64,000 nt of DNA from Andeanibacterium fulvum (GCF_037154085.1 NZ_JBANRM010000005.1:1-64000), one strand, 5' to 3'. Positions 51,970 through 61,992 are shown, counted from the stretch's first letter. Notes: generated by a model from the sequence alone, not told the origin. A program made the numbers and translations.

Positions 51970-52695
51970 TCATTTCGGAGGCGCGGCAAGATTGCCGCCC
52001 TCGGCCTCCGGCAATGCCTTCACCACATCGGCCGAAGTGGCAGCGACCAGTTCCTCGATCCCGCGCGCGGTGGGATGGATCTTGTCGTCCTGCAGCAGGT
52101 CGGGCTTGTCATAGATTGCCTCAAGGAAGAACGGCACCAGCGCGGCACCGTATTCCTTTGCCAAGGCAGGATAGATGGCATCGAACTCGCGCTGGAACTC
52201 GGCGCCAAGATTCGGCGGGGCGCGCATGCCCATCAGCAGGGCCGGGATTTTGCGGGCTTTCAGTTCTTTCAGGATGTTTGCGATGTTTGCGCGTGTTTCC
52301 CTTGGACTGAGGCCGCGCAGCAGATCGTTGCCGCCCAGTTCCACGATCACGAGCTGGGGCTGGACGGGCTGGTTGTCGAGCGTGAAGAGGAAGCGTTGGG
52401 CCGCCGCCGCGCTGGTATCGCCGGAGACGCCCGCATTGGCGATCCTTGCATTGATCCCCTGCGCGCGCAGGGCCAGTTCCAGCTTGGCCGGATAGGCTTC
52501 CGCCTGTTCGACATTATAGCCTGCGAACAGGCTGTCCCCAAAGGCGAGGATCGGGCGTTCGGGGCCCATTACCGGCACGTTTTCGGGCGCTTCCGCTGTT
52601 TCCGATGGGGCAGGAGACGGCGCCTCGCTGCCGCATCCGGCAAGGGCGGCAGACAGGCTGACCGCCAGGGCAATCGACAAACACCATTGGCGCAT
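51970..52695 (-). CDS. TesA-like arylesterase/lysophospholipase (SGNH family)
   Basis: The 241-aa lipoprotein-like enzyme has a lipobox LAGCGSE (Cys near 21) and the SGNH blocks: GDSLFAGYNV (nucleophile Ser), GGNDLLRG and DKIHPTARG (Asp/His). It is close to E. coli TesA, a periplasmic esterase. It is divergent from the ABC exporter genes below, the same neighbourhood as E. coli tesA-ybbA-ybbP. Confidence 0.93.
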   Translation of the reverse strand: MRQWCLSIALAVSLSAALAGCGSEAPSPAPSETAEAPENVPVMGPERPILAFGDSLFAGYNVEQAEAYPAKLELALRAQGINARIANAGVSGDTSAAAAQRFLFTLDNQPVQPQLVIVELGGNDLLRGLSPRETRANIANILKELKARKIPALLMGMRAPPNLGAEFQREFDAIYPALAKEYGAALVPFFLEAIYDKPDLLQDDKIHPTARGIEELVAATSADVVKALPEAEGGNLAAPPK

Positions 52696-52754
52696 CGGCC
52701 AAACTCCCTTGGGTACACTTGCTCAGGCAGCGATCCCTATGCCATCGCTGGGCC

Positions 52755-53456
52755 GTGACAAGCCCCGATCAGACCCAGCCCGCAATTGCAGCCCGCAATC
52801 TCACTCTCACTCTGGGCGAGGGGGAGGCGGCCGTGCAAATCCTCAAGGGCATAGACCTCACCGTGAATGTGGGGGAGACGGTGGCGCTGCTCGGCCCGTC
52901 CGGCTCGGGCAAAAGCTCGCTGATGGCAGTGCTGTCCGGACTGGAACGGGCGGGCGGCGGCAGCCTGTCGGTCGCCGGGCAGGATTTCGCCGCGATGGAC
53001 GAGGATGCGCTGGCCGCCGCGCGCCGGGGCCGGATCGGCATCGTGCTGCAGGCCTTCCACCTGCTGCCTACCATGAGTGCGCAGGAAAACGTCGCCACTC
53101 CGATGGAGCTTGCGGGCGAAGGCGATGCCTGGCCGCGCGCCGCAGCGGAGCTTGAGGCCGTGGGCCTCGGCCACCGGCTGACTCACTATCCTGCCCAGCT
53201 ATCCGGCGGCGAGCAGCAGCGCGTGGCCATCGCCCGCGCCACTGCCCCGCGCCCGACCCTGATCTTCGCCGACGAGCCCACCGGCAATCTGGACGGCGCG
53301 ACCGGCAAGGATATCGTCGAACTGCTTTTCGCCCGTCGCGCCGAAACCGGGGCGACCCTGGTGATCATCACGCACGATCCCTCGCTGGCCGAGCGTTGCG
53401 GCCGGATCGTGACCCTGGGCGATGGACGGATCGTGAGCGACACGGCCGCCCGATGA
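52755..53456 (+). CDS. ABC exporter ATPase (YbbA type)
   Basis: The 233-aa ATPase has Walker A GPSGSGKSS, the Q-loop (IVLQAFHLLPTMS), signature LSGGEQQRVAIARA and Walker B LIFADEPTGNLDG, as in LolD/MacB/YbbA ATPases. GTG 52755 gives the family N-terminus; a TTG at 52719 is less likely. Its stop overlaps the permease ATG (ATGA, 53453-53456). The pair is expected to act on lipoproteins, envelope or toxic compounds; the E. coli homologue has no firm substrate. Confidence 0.93.
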   Translation: MTSPDQTQPAIAARNLTLTLGEGEAAVQILKGIDLTVNVGETVALLGPSGSGKSSLMAVLSGLERAGGGSLSVAGQDFAAMDEDALAAARRGRIGIVLQAFHLLPTMSAQENVATPMELAGEGDAWPRAAAELEAVGLGHRLTHYPAQLSGGEQQRVAIARATAPRPTLIFADEPTGNLDGATGKDIVELLFARRAETGATLVIITHDPSLAERCGRIVTLGDGRIVSDTAAR

Positions 53457-55987
53457 CCCGCACTGCATCCACTGCCCTGCCCTGGGCCACTGCCTGGGCC
53501 ATTGCCCGGCGAGACCTGCACCGCCGGTTCCGCGGGCTTCGGCTGCTGCTGGTCTGCCTGTTTCTGGGCGTGGGCGCCCTGGCGGCGATCGGATCGCTGA
53601 CCGGTGCCATCGAAGGCGAACTGAAGAGCCGGGGCAAGGAAATCCTGGGCGGCGATCTGGAAATCGGCCTGTGGCAACGCGCGCCCACCATTCCGGAACT
53701 GATGGTGATGAACGGCTATGGCACTGTCTCGGGCGGGCTGCGAATGCAGGCCACCGCCAGTGCGGGCGACATGGCCGCGCCGATCGAGCTGAAGGCCGTG
53801 GATTACAACTGGCCGATGTTCGGCACTTTCACCCTGAAAGACGGCAGCAAGGCCGGGCCTCCTCCCGCAGGCGAGGCGTGGCTGGCGCAAGGCGCGGCGG
53901 AACGGCTGGGCATCGGGCCGGGCGACAGTTTCAAGCTCGGCACGCTGACGCTCACCGTGGGCGGCATAATCGGGGAAGAGCCTGACCGGCTGAGCGAAGG
54001 CTTTGCCCTTGGCCCCACGGTGATCGTGGCACTGGACGTGCCCGCGCGGGCCGGCCTGGTGGCTCCGGGCGCGATGTATCAGGGCAAGTATCGCATCGCC
54101 TTCGATCGCGATTACGATGCCGAAGGCGTATCGAAGAAGATCGAGGAACTGTTTCCTTCCGCCGGGTTCGAATTCCGCAATTCGGACAATGCCTCGCCGG
54201 GCGCGGACCGCTTCGTTTCGCGCATGGGCGAATTCCTCGTGCTGGTGGGCCTTGCCGCGCTGGTGATTGCCGGGATCGGCATTGGCGGCGGCGTGTCGTC
54301 CTATCTCCAGGCAAGGCGGACGAGTATCGCGACGCTCAAGATCCTCGGCGCCACCAGCCGGGACATTGCCCGTATCTATGCCCTGCAACTGGGCGCGGCA
54401 GCGCTGGCGGGGGCCCTTGCCGGGCTTGCGGCGGGCATCGCCATCACGCCGCTGCTCAGCTGGGCGCTGGGCTCGCTGCTGCCGGTAAAGACAGGTCTGG
54501 TGATCGATCCGGCGGCGCTGGCCCGCGCGGCAGGCTTCGGCCTGCTGGTGGCGCTGATCTTTGCCGCGCCGCCGCTGGTCAAGGCGCGGCGCTTTCCGGC
54601 CATGGCACTGATGCGGGAACGCGTGGCGCCGCTCGCCCGCGAATGGCGCGGGCTGCTGCTGCCGGTTGGCGGCGGACTGGTGGCAATTGCCGCGCTGGCG
54701 CTGATCGGCACGCCTCAGCCCGGCCTCAGCGCCATGTTCATGGGCGGCGCGGCAGGCTTGCTGGCCATACTCGCCCTGCTGGGCTGGACGATCCGCCGCG
54801 CGGCGGAACGCGCCCCGCGCCCGCGCAACCCGCTGCTGCGCAATGCGCTCGCCAATCTCCACCGACCCGGCGCGCAGACCGGCGCGCTGGTCACTGCGCT
54901 GGGCTTCGGCCTGTCCGCCTTCGTGCTGCTGGCAGGCGTGCAGACCAGCCTCGATGCCAATATCCAGCGCAGCGTGCCGCAGATGGCTCCCGATTATTTC
55001 GTGCTCGACATACCGCGCGCGCGGATCGCCGAGTTCGACGCTCTCGTGCGCAAGGAAAGCCCGAAGGCGGAAATCCGCAGCGTGCCCACCCTGCGCGGCA
55101 AGATCCTGGCCTATGGCCCGAAGGACAAGACGATCCGCGTGGCCGATCTCGAGGAGATTCCCGAAGGCGCCTGGCCCCTGCGCGGCGAACGCGGGCTGAC
55201 CTATTCGGACGGCGTGCCCGAAGGCAATACCGTGACCGCAGGCAAATGGTGGCCGCAGAACTACGCTGGCGAACCCCTGGTCTCCATCGACGAGGACCTT
55301 GCCAAGGCGCTCGATCTCAAGCTCGGCGATTACATCACCGTCGGCCTGCTGGGGGTGGAGCGCAGCGCGCGCATTTCCAGCTTCCGCCGGATCGACTGGG
55401 ATTCGATGGGCTTCAACTATGTGCTGGTCTTCAGCCCCAACGCCATTGCCGACGCGCCGCATAACCTCGCCGCCACGATCGACCTGCCCGATGGCGCCGC
55501 CACGGGCCCGCTGCTGCGCCAGATGGTGCGCGCTTTCCCGTCAAGCTCGGTGATCGAAGTCGGGCAGGTGTTGAGCGAGGCGCGGGCGATATTGGGCCAG
55601 GTCGGCGCGGCAATCCTCGCGGCCGCTTCGGTGGCCGTGCTGGCGGGGCTGGCCGTGCTGCTCGGCGCGATTGCCGCAGCGCGGGCCAGCCGCCTGTACG
55701 ACAATGTGATCCTGCGCGTGCTGGGCGCCAGCCGCCGCCAGTTGCTGCTGCTGCAATTGGCCGAATATGGCCTTCTGGCGCTGGTGCTGGCGGGTGTGGC
55801 GCTGGTGCTGGGCAGCGCCCTTGCCTGGCTGGTTATCGTCCAGCTGTTCGAATTCGACTGGCTGCCCCACTGGCCGCGCATTCTGGCGGTGCTGGGTGCC
55901 GGGCTGGCACTGGTGCTGGGTTTCGCGCTGGGCGGGTCGCTTCCGCTGCTGCGGGCACGCCCCGCCCAGGCGCTGAGAGAGCTTTAG
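53453..55987 (+). CDS. ABC exporter permease (YbbP type, FtsX fold)
   Basis: The 844-aa permease has an N-terminal helix, a large periplasmic domain, a first FtsX block near 250-400 (VLVGLAALVIAGIGIGGGVS), a central pair of helices (residues 400-470), a second periplasmic domain and a C-terminal FtsX block (VGAAILAAASVAVLAGLAVL). The shape and length match E. coli YbbP (804 aa). It overlaps the ATPase stop by four bases and is convergent with DUF805 genes, overlapping the first by four bases (55984-55987). Confidence 0.93.
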   Translation: MTRTASTALPWATAWAIARRDLHRRFRGLRLLLVCLFLGVGALAAIGSLTGAIEGELKSRGKEILGGDLEIGLWQRAPTIPELMVMNGYGTVSGGLRMQATASAGDMAAPIELKAVDYNWPMFGTFTLKDGSKAGPPPAGEAWLAQGAAERLGIGPGDSFKLGTLTLTVGGIIGEEPDRLSEGFALGPTVIVALDVPARAGLVAPGAMYQGKYRIAFDRDYDAEGVSKKIEELFPSAGFEFRNSDNASPGADRFVSRMGEFLVLVGLAALVIAGIGIGGGVSSYLQARRTSIATLKILGATSRDIARIYALQLGAAALAGALAGLAAGIAITPLLSWALGSLLPVKTGLVIDPAALARAAGFGLLVALIFAAPPLVKARRFPAMALMRERVAPLAREWRGLLLPVGGGLVAIAALALIGTPQPGLSAMFMGGAAGLLAILALLGWTIRRAAERAPRPRNPLLRNALANLHRPGAQTGALVTALGFGLSAFVLLAGVQTSLDANIQRSVPQMAPDYFVLDIPRARIAEFDALVRKESPKAEIRSVPTLRGKILAYGPKDKTIRVADLEEIPEGAWPLRGERGLTYSDGVPEGNTVTAGKWWPQNYAGEPLVSIDEDLAKALDLKLGDYITVGLLGVERSARISSFRRIDWDSMGFNYVLVFSPNAIADAPHNLAATIDLPDGAATGPLLRQMVRAFPSSSVIEVGQVLSEARAILGQVGAAILAAASVAVLAGLAVLLGAIAAARASRLYDNVILRVLGASRRQLLLLQLAEYGLLALVLAGVALVLGSALAWLVIVQLFEFDWLPHWPRILAVLGAGLALVLGFALGGSLPLLRARPAQALREL

Positions 55988-56472
55988 GAGAACGCTTCCA
56001 CGTCAGCGCGGCCCTTGGGGTCCGGCCCGAAGCGATTGGAACCGGGCGTGCCGTCGAGGAACATTATGACGAGGAAGGCAATGCCCGCGATAAAGCCGAC
56101 CAGCGGGATGAGCGAGGCGACGATCATGCCCAGATACCACCAGCCCGAAAGGTTGCGGTCATGCAGGCGCCGCACGGTGACGGCGAGTGACGGGATCAGC
56201 GCGAACAAGGCGTAAAGGCCGTAAAGCCCGACCATCGCGAGCGAAACCGGGCTCGACATGAGCGAAGCGACCATCATGTTTTCGTTAAATTCGGCGCCCT
56301 GATTGGCCATTTCGGCGCTGGTAAAAACCGCACTGATCATCTGGACATAGAAGGGCCCCACCAACACGCAGGCGATGATGAAGTTCAAGAGGTTGAACAT
56401 CCAGAATTCCATGCGCCGGGACCGTCCCGAAAAGTCGAAATACCGTTTGAAGGGCAAAAACATCCAATTCAT
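55984..56472 (-). CDS. DUF805 membrane protein, copy A
   Basis: The 162-aa protein begins MNWMFLPFKRYFDFSGRSRR, the DUF805 N-terminal signature, and has four hydrophobic segments, the VTVRRLHDRNLSGWWYLG motif and a FGPDPKG end. These small inner-membrane proteins have no settled function. ATG 56472 was preferred over an upstream extension of five residues. Copy B lies 108 bp upstream in the same direction. Confidence 0.9.
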   Translation of the reverse strand: MNWMFLPFKRYFDFSGRSRRMEFWMFNLLNFIIACVLVGPFYVQMISAVFTSAEMANQGAEFNENMMVASLMSSPVSLAMVGLYGLYALFALIPSLAVTVRRLHDRNLSGWWYLGMIVASLIPLVGFIAGIAFLVIMFLDGTPGSNRFGPDPKGRADVEAFS

Positions 56473-56580
56473 CGTCAATTCCCCCAATTCCCGCCCGTCC
56501 GGCAGGTCTGCGAAGAAAGCCCGGCCCTTGCCGTAGCTTTGTTGAGGGCGGATGCGACCGGTTCCGCCAGCTATTCCGCT

Positions 56581-56988
56581 TCACATGAAGTCGGAAATAT
56601 CGATTCCTGGCCCCAGCGGGTCCGGGCCGTAGGCATTCTCGCCCGGCGTGCCCTTTTGCACCATGAAGAAGAGTATGATGAAGCTTCCGACATAAGGGAT
56701 GAGGCCCAGCAGAACATGCCAGCCTGATTTGTCCTGATCGTGAAAGCGCCGCACCTGAACGGCCAGCATCGGGCACACCATCGTCAGAACATAGATAAAC
56801 GGCAGAATGGAGAGCAAGCCGAACCCGGCTTCGCCGCCACTGCCCGTCCTCTCTACAAGAACCAGGGCCAGTGTCCCCAGCGCGAAAATCAGAATCAGAT
56901 TGAACAGGATGAACATCCAGTATTCCAGCCGCCGCGAACGGCCGGAAAAGTCGAAATAACGCCGGAACGGCAAGAACATCCAATACAT
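56581..56988 (-). CDS. DUF805 membrane protein, copy B
   Basis: This 135-aa paralogue of copy A shares MYWMFLPFRRYFDFSGRSRR and VQVRRFHDQDKSGWHVLLG, with a shorter loop between the first and second hydrophobic segments and a YGPDPLG end. The two genes are likely a tandem duplication. The unit lies between the ABC permease and the TonB-dependent receptor gene. Confidence 0.9.
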   Translation of the reverse strand: MYWMFLPFRRYFDFSGRSRRLEYWMFILFNLILIFALGTLALVLVERTGSGGEAGFGLLSILPFIYVLTMVCPMLAVQVRRFHDQDKSGWHVLLGLIPYVGSFIILFFMVQKGTPGENAYGPDPLGPGIDISDFM

Positions 56989-57045
56989 GCAGATCCCCCC
57001 GAATCGTTTCGTGGGAGACCACCACAGGCCGGGCTCCCGGGCAAG

Positions 57046-57067
57046 AAAAAGGGGGCGCGCGACCCCC
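57046..57067 (-). terminator. Intrinsic terminator of the TonB receptor gene
   Basis: On the minus strand GGGGGTC pairs with GCCCCC across a short GCGCGC loop (57051-57067) and is followed by TTTTT (57050-57046). It lies 27 bp past the receptor stop. Confidence 0.8.
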
Positions 57068-57094
57068 TTTCCCTATCGCTTCAGGTAGTTGTGC

Positions 57095-59773
57095 TTACCA
57101 CTTGAAGCGCACCGAGCCGCCCCAGGTGCGCGGCTGGTTGGTATAGCCCGAGATCGACAGCGGCTGAGCCACTGAGTCGAACACCTGCTGCAGATAGCGA
57201 TCGTCGAGCAGGTTGCGGCCCCACAGCGAGAATTCCAGGCCGGAATCCATCGCATAGGTGATCGATGCGGAGACATCGTTCACCGTGCGGGTGAATTGCG
57301 CCGCAGCAGCGATCGCGGCGGCCTGACCGCCGGCGAGATAGCCGGGCAGGCCTTCCACGATCTGGACCTTGGATTCGTGGTGGTAGGACGCGTTGAGATA
57401 CAGCGCGTCGCCATTGCCCATGTCGACCTCGTACTGGCCGCCCAGCACCACGGTCCATTCGGGGATGCCCGAGGGACGCGTGCCGGTAAGATCGCCCACC
57501 GCCGAGAAGACGAAGTCGTCATACTTCGGATCGAGATAGGTGACGCCCAGATTGAAGTTCAGCCCGTCGGTCGGTTCCACCATGCCTTCGAATTCGACGC
57601 CGAAGGTCGACTGCTTGCCCGCATTGGCCAGAGCGAAGCCGGTGCCGGTGAAGATGTTCGACTGGAAGCCTGCGATCTCCTGCTTGAACACCGCGACATT
57701 GGCCGAGCCGACGCCCCAGTTCCCCTTCAGGCCGAATTCGTAGACGGTCGACTTTTCGGGATCGGCGTAGCGGGTGCCGAAGGTCTGGTTGACCTTGAGC
57801 AGGCCCGCCGAACCCAGCGCCGCGGCATCGGCCGCAAAGGGCCGGCTGTCGCGCGAGAGGTTGACGGAGGCCGCCTTGAAGCCGGTCGCATAGCTCGCAT
57901 AGATGTTCACTTCCGGGCTCACATCGTAGGCGAGGCGGATCGTGTAGGTGAAATCGTCATCCGAAACATGGCCGTCTTCCACCGAGTTCGGCACGTTGAG
58001 GAAGGGCGGCAGATACTGCAGCGGCTTGAGCGCCAGCAGCGGGTTGACCGCCGCATTGGTGTCGTTGGCATCGGCATAGGCCTGGGCGCCGCCCGAAGCG
58101 AGGCCGAAGGCCGCCGGATTGCCCTGCGCGAACAGGCCGATTTCCTGCTGCGTGGCCGGACGGCCAAGGTTGAGGAACATCGGACCGCCGATGGTGGTGG
58201 CCAGTGCCTGCGCATAGATGGCGGTATTGCCGTCGGCCACCAGATCGACCGTCGAGAAGACGTCCGAACCGACGATGTTGGCGGTGTAGTCCTTCACGTC
58301 CTTGGTGTAATTGCCGCCCAGGGTCACGGTCAGGCCCGGCACGACCTCGTAATCGAACTGGCCGAAGATCGAGATCGCTTCGCTGTCCAGCGTGAACGTC
58401 TCGTCATTGCCGGTCTGATAGGCGAAGAACTTGTTGGTATATTTGGACGGGTTGCCTTCCAGCGTGCCCAGCGTCGCTTCCAGCGTGGTGATGTTCTGGC
58501 TGCCGCCCGACAGGCTGCTGATCAGCGCATTGGCATAGGCGCGGGCCTGGGTGCCCCACTTGAGCTCGCCGGTCTGGTCCACCTTCTCCTTGATGTAGAA
58601 GGCGCCCAGCAGGATGCTCGCCTTGTCGGCGATCTCGGCCGTCATGCGCAGTTCCTGCGTGAAGGTGTCGAGATTGATATCGGCCGCCAGCGGATAGATC
58701 AGGTCCGCGCTGGAGAAGTCGGCATCCTGCGCCGTCACTGCCTGGTTGTTGCGATAGGCGGTGATGGAGGTCAGCGTCATCGGCCCGATATTGTAATCGA
58801 GCTGCGCGGAAACGCCCCAGTTCTTGATGTCGTTGGTGGAATTGTAGTTGTTGTAGACGACATTGGCGAAAGGATGGTTCGCATCCGGCAGATCGCCCAG
58901 CGCATCCACTACGTCCGTCGCGCCCGGCGAAGGCGCGCGCTTGAGATTGACCACGCCGCAGCAATTCTCGTCGATGCTGTCGTAATCGGCGATGATCCGC
59001 GCCTTGAAGTCGGTCGAAGGCTCGATCAGCAACTGGCCGCGCACGAACCAGCGGTTACGCTCGTTAGTGCGGTCGCCAGTGGCAAGGTCCTTGTTATAGC
59101 CATCGCGGCCGGACCAGCCGCCCGCAATGCTGGCCGCCACATTGTCCGAAAGCGGGCCGGTGACATAGCCCTTGAGCACCACTGCGTTGTAATTGCCATA
59201 ACCCGCCTCGACCGAGCCGCCGAGATCGAATTGCGGTTCTTCCGTCACGATCGAGATGACGCCCGCCGAAGCGTTCTTGCCGAACAGGGTCGACTGGGGC
59301 CCGCGCAGCACTTCGATGCGCGAGACATTAGGCAGGTCGTTCACCTGCGAGGCGGTGCGGCTGCGATAGACGCCGTCGATGAACACGCCGACCGAGGGTT
59401 CGATACCGGCATTGTTCGCGCCGTTACCGAAGCCGCGAATGATGAAATTGGTGTTGGCGGAACTCTGCAGCTGGGTCACGCGCAGGGAAGGCACGACCAT
59501 CTGCAGATCCTTCAGGTCGCGAATCTGGGCGCGTTCCAGCGTTTCGCCGGTCGTGACCGAGACCGCGACCGGAACATCCTGCAGGGTCTGTTCGCGCTTG
59601 GTCGCGGTGACCAGAATCTCGTTGCCGGAGCCCGGCTCGTCGGCAGCAGGTTCGGCGAGTTCTTCCTCTTCCTGCGCATAGGCCACGGAGGGGGCCACCA
59701 GAGCAAGACCGGCAACGCCAAGCAACAGGGTCGCGCGTGATGCAGATGCACGACCAAAAACGGTGATCTTCAT
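57095..59773 (-). CDS. TonB-dependent outer-membrane receptor
   Basis: The 892-aa receptor has a signal peptide (LLLGVAGLALVAPSVAYAQE), a TonB box-like NEILVTATKREQ, the plug domain (DLKDLQMVVPSLRV, FIIRGFGN) and a long 22-strand-type barrel ending in an aromatic (SVRFKW). Sphingomonads have many of these receptors for plant or aromatic nutrients, and the substrate cannot be told. It ends at a terminator 27 bp away. ATG 59773 (MKITVFGRASASRAT) was chosen over an ATG four codons upstream (59785). Confidence 0.95.
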   Translation of the reverse strand: MKITVFGRASASRATLLLGVAGLALVAPSVAYAQEEEELAEPAADEPGSGNEILVTATKREQTLQDVPVAVSVTTGETLERAQIRDLKDLQMVVPSLRVTQLQSSANTNFIIRGFGNGANNAGIEPSVGVFIDGVYRSRTASQVNDLPNVSRIEVLRGPQSTLFGKNASAGVISIVTEEPQFDLGGSVEAGYGNYNAVVLKGYVTGPLSDNVAASIAGGWSGRDGYNKDLATGDRTNERNRWFVRGQLLIEPSTDFKARIIADYDSIDENCCGVVNLKRAPSPGATDVVDALGDLPDANHPFANVVYNNYNSTNDIKNWGVSAQLDYNIGPMTLTSITAYRNNQAVTAQDADFSSADLIYPLAADINLDTFTQELRMTAEIADKASILLGAFYIKEKVDQTGELKWGTQARAYANALISSLSGGSQNITTLEATLGTLEGNPSKYTNKFFAYQTGNDETFTLDSEAISIFGQFDYEVVPGLTVTLGGNYTKDVKDYTANIVGSDVFSTVDLVADGNTAIYAQALATTIGGPMFLNLGRPATQQEIGLFAQGNPAAFGLASGGAQAYADANDTNAAVNPLLALKPLQYLPPFLNVPNSVEDGHVSDDDFTYTIRLAYDVSPEVNIYASYATGFKAASVNLSRDSRPFAADAAALGSAGLLKVNQTFGTRYADPEKSTVYEFGLKGNWGVGSANVAVFKQEIAGFQSNIFTGTGFALANAGKQSTFGVEFEGMVEPTDGLNFNLGVTYLDPKYDDFVFSAVGDLTGTRPSGIPEWTVVLGGQYEVDMGNGDALYLNASYHHESKVQIVEGLPGYLAGGQAAAIAAAAQFTRTVNDVSASITYAMDSGLEFSLWGRNLLDDRYLQQVFDSVAQPLSISGYTNQPRTWGGSVRFKW

Positions 59774-60162
59774 GTGAGGCTCCATCTCTCCATCCCCAGA
59801 CCCTGCCGCAGCGCCTTCTTTTCGAGGATTGCCGACAAAGCCCGGACTCCTTTAGCGATCATAAGGTTACCGCGGAGTTCACACAATCTCCAATAAGTCG
59901 CTAGGTTTCACACGTAACCGGGCGTTGCCTGCCGGTAACACCATCGACACGTGCCGCTACGGAACACTGGACTGTCCGACACATAGGATCGCACGCGAGG
60001 GACAATGAACGGCACTTTCGCCCGTCAGTCTCGATTATGACCCTATCGCGCTTTTCCACCGTTTATACTTGCCGCAATGCAGCATTACGTATAGGGGCGC
60101 GGCGCCCGGGCGAATTGTGTCCGAAGCCTTCAGACAACCTGCAAACCCAAAGAGCCTGACCG
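59774..60162. other. Intergenic region between TonB receptor and typA
   Basis: About 390 bp for two divergent promoters. Three related sites occur on the receptor side: GGTTACCG (59865-59872), GTAACCG (59914-59920) and CGGTAAC (59933-59939); they might be binding sites of a receptor regulator. No convincing -35/-10 pair was found, although TTGCCG near 60069 followed by GTATAG near 60089 is a weak typA candidate. No ORF. Confidence 0.4.
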
Positions 60163-61992
60163 ATGCCCGGCCAAGAAGCCCTGCGCAATATTGCGATCAT
60201 TGCCCACGTTGACCACGGTAAGACCACCCTGGTTGACCAGCTATTCCGCCAATCCGGCACCTTCCGCGACAATCAGCGCGTGGAAGAGCGTGCGATGGAT
60301 TCCAACGATCTGGAAAAGGAACGCGGGATCACCATCCTTGCGAAGCCGACTTCGATCGAGTGGAACGGCCACCGCATCAACATCGTCGACACCCCCGGCC
60401 ACGCCGACTTCGGCGCCGAAGTGGAACGCATCCTCTCGATGGTCGACGGCGTGATCCTGCTGGTCGACAGCTCGGAAGGCGCGATGCCGCAGACGAAGTT
60501 CGTCACCGGCAAGGCGCTCGGCCTCGGCCTCAAGCCGATCGTCGTCGTGAACAAGATCGACCGTCCCGATGGCCGTCACGCCGAAGTGCTCGACGAAGTG
60601 TTCGACCTCTTCGTCAGCCTCGACGCCAATGACGAGCAGCTCGACTTCCCCGTCCTCTATGCGTCGGGCCGCAACGGCTACGCCAGCTACGATCCGGACG
60701 CACGCGACGGCACGCTGACCCCGCTGTTCGAGAAGATCGTGGAGCACGTTCCCGCACCGGACCTCGACGTCGATGCGCCGTTCTCCTTCCTCGCCACCCT
60801 GCTTGACCGCGACAACTTCATGGGCCGCGTCCTGACCGGCCGTGTCCAGTCGGGCACGCTCAAGGTCAACGATCCGATCCGCGCCATCGACATGGACGGC
60901 AAGGTGATCGAAGTGGGCCGCGCGACCAAGGTGCTCACCTTCCGCGGCCTCGAGCGCGTGCCGGTGGACGAAGCCCGCGCCGGTGACATCATCGCGCTGG
61001 CCGGCCTGGAAAAGGCCACCGTCGCCAACACCATCGCCGACCCGCAGGTTTCCGAGCCGATCAAGGCCCAGCCGATCGATCCGCCGACCCTGGCGATGCG
61101 CTTTGCCGTCAACGACAGCCCGCTTGCCGGCCGCGAAGGCGACAAGGTGACCAGCCGCATGATCCGCGATCGCCTGATGCGCGAAGCGGAAACCAACGTG
61201 GCCATCCGCGTCACCGAAAGCGCCGACAAGGACAGCTTCGAGGTTGCCGGTCGCGGCGAACTCCAGCTGGGCGTCGTGATCGAAACCATGCGCCGCGAAG
61301 GCTTCGAGCTGGGCATTTCCCGCCCGCGCGTGATCTTCGGCGAGGACGAGGCGGGCAACCGTACCGAGCCTTACGAAACCGTGGTGATCGACGTGGACGA
61401 TGAATTCTCCGGCACGGTCGTGGAGAAGATGCAGCGCCGCAAGGCGGAGCTTACCGACATGCGCCCCTCGGGCCTCGGCAAGACGCGCATCACCTTCTCC
61501 GCCCCGTCGCGCGGCCTGATCGGCTATCACGGCGAATTCCTCTCGGACACGCGCGGCACCGGCATCATGAACCGCCTGTTCGAGAAGTATGGCCCCTACA
61601 AGGGCAAGATCGAAGGCCGCCAGAACGGCGTGTTGATCTCCAACTGCACCGGCGAGGCCGTGGGCTATGCCCTCAACAGCCTTGAGGAACGTGGCATCCT
61701 GTTCGTGAGCCCGCAGGAAAAGATCTACGAAGGCATGCTGATCGGCGAAAATGCCAAGCCGGATGACCTTGAGGTCAATCCGATGAAGTCGAAGCAGCTG
61801 ACGAACTTCCGTTCGACCGGCAAGGACGACGCGATCCGCCTCACCCCGCCACGGGTAATGACGCTGGAACAGGCCATCGCCTATATCGACGATGACGAGA
61901 TGGTGGAGGTGACGCCCAAGTCCATCCGTCTGCGCAAGGCGATCCTCGATCCGAACGAGCGCAAGAAGGCAAAGCGCAAGGAAGCGGCATAA
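60163..61992 (+). CDS. typA: Translational GTPase TypA/BipA
   Basis: The 609-aa GTPase has G1 AHVDHGKTT near residue 16, the switch region with RGITI, G3 DTPGH and G4 NKID. Domains resembling EF-G II, III and V follow, and the C-terminal domain specific to BipA ends with RLTPPRVMTLEQAIAYIDDD. BipA binds 70S ribosomes and assists 50S assembly, particularly under cold or other stress. It is a single gene. Confidence 0.97.
   Translation: MPGQEALRNIAIIAHVDHGKTTLVDQLFRQSGTFRDNQRVEERAMDSNDLEKERGITILAKPTSIEWNGHRINIVDTPGHADFGAEVERILSMVDGVILLVDSSEGAMPQTKFVTGKALGLGLKPIVVVNKIDRPDGRHAEVLDEVFDLFVSLDANDEQLDFPVLYASGRNGYASYDPDARDGTLTPLFEKIVEHVPAPDLDVDAPFSFLATLLDRDNFMGRVLTGRVQSGTLKVNDPIRAIDMDGKVIEVGRATKVLTFRGLERVPVDEARAGDIIALAGLEKATVANTIADPQVSEPIKAQPIDPPTLAMRFAVNDSPLAGREGDKVTSRMIRDRLMREAETNVAIRVTESADKDSFEVAGRGELQLGVVIETMRREGFELGISRPRVIFGEDEAGNRTEPYETVVIDVDDEFSGTVVEKMQRRKAELTDMRPSGLGKTRITFSAPSRGLIGYHGEFLSDTRGTGIMNRLFEKYGPYKGKIEGRQNGVLISNCTGEAVGYALNSLEERGILFVSPQEKIYEGMLIGENAKPDDLEVNPMKSKQLTNFRSTGKDDAIRLTPPRVMTLEQAIAYIDDDEMVEVTPKSIRLRKAILDPNERKKAKRKEAA

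Noticed and set aside
57296..59740. 814-codon plus-strand frame
   Set aside because: Antisense to the TonB-dependent receptor; long open frames on the opposite strand are common in GC-rich DNA. The minus-strand product has a clear signal peptide, plug and barrel.
60069..60095. typA promoter (TTGCCG ... GTATAG)
   Set aside because: Spacing is about 14 bp, too short for a standard promoter; mentioned only as a weak candidate.
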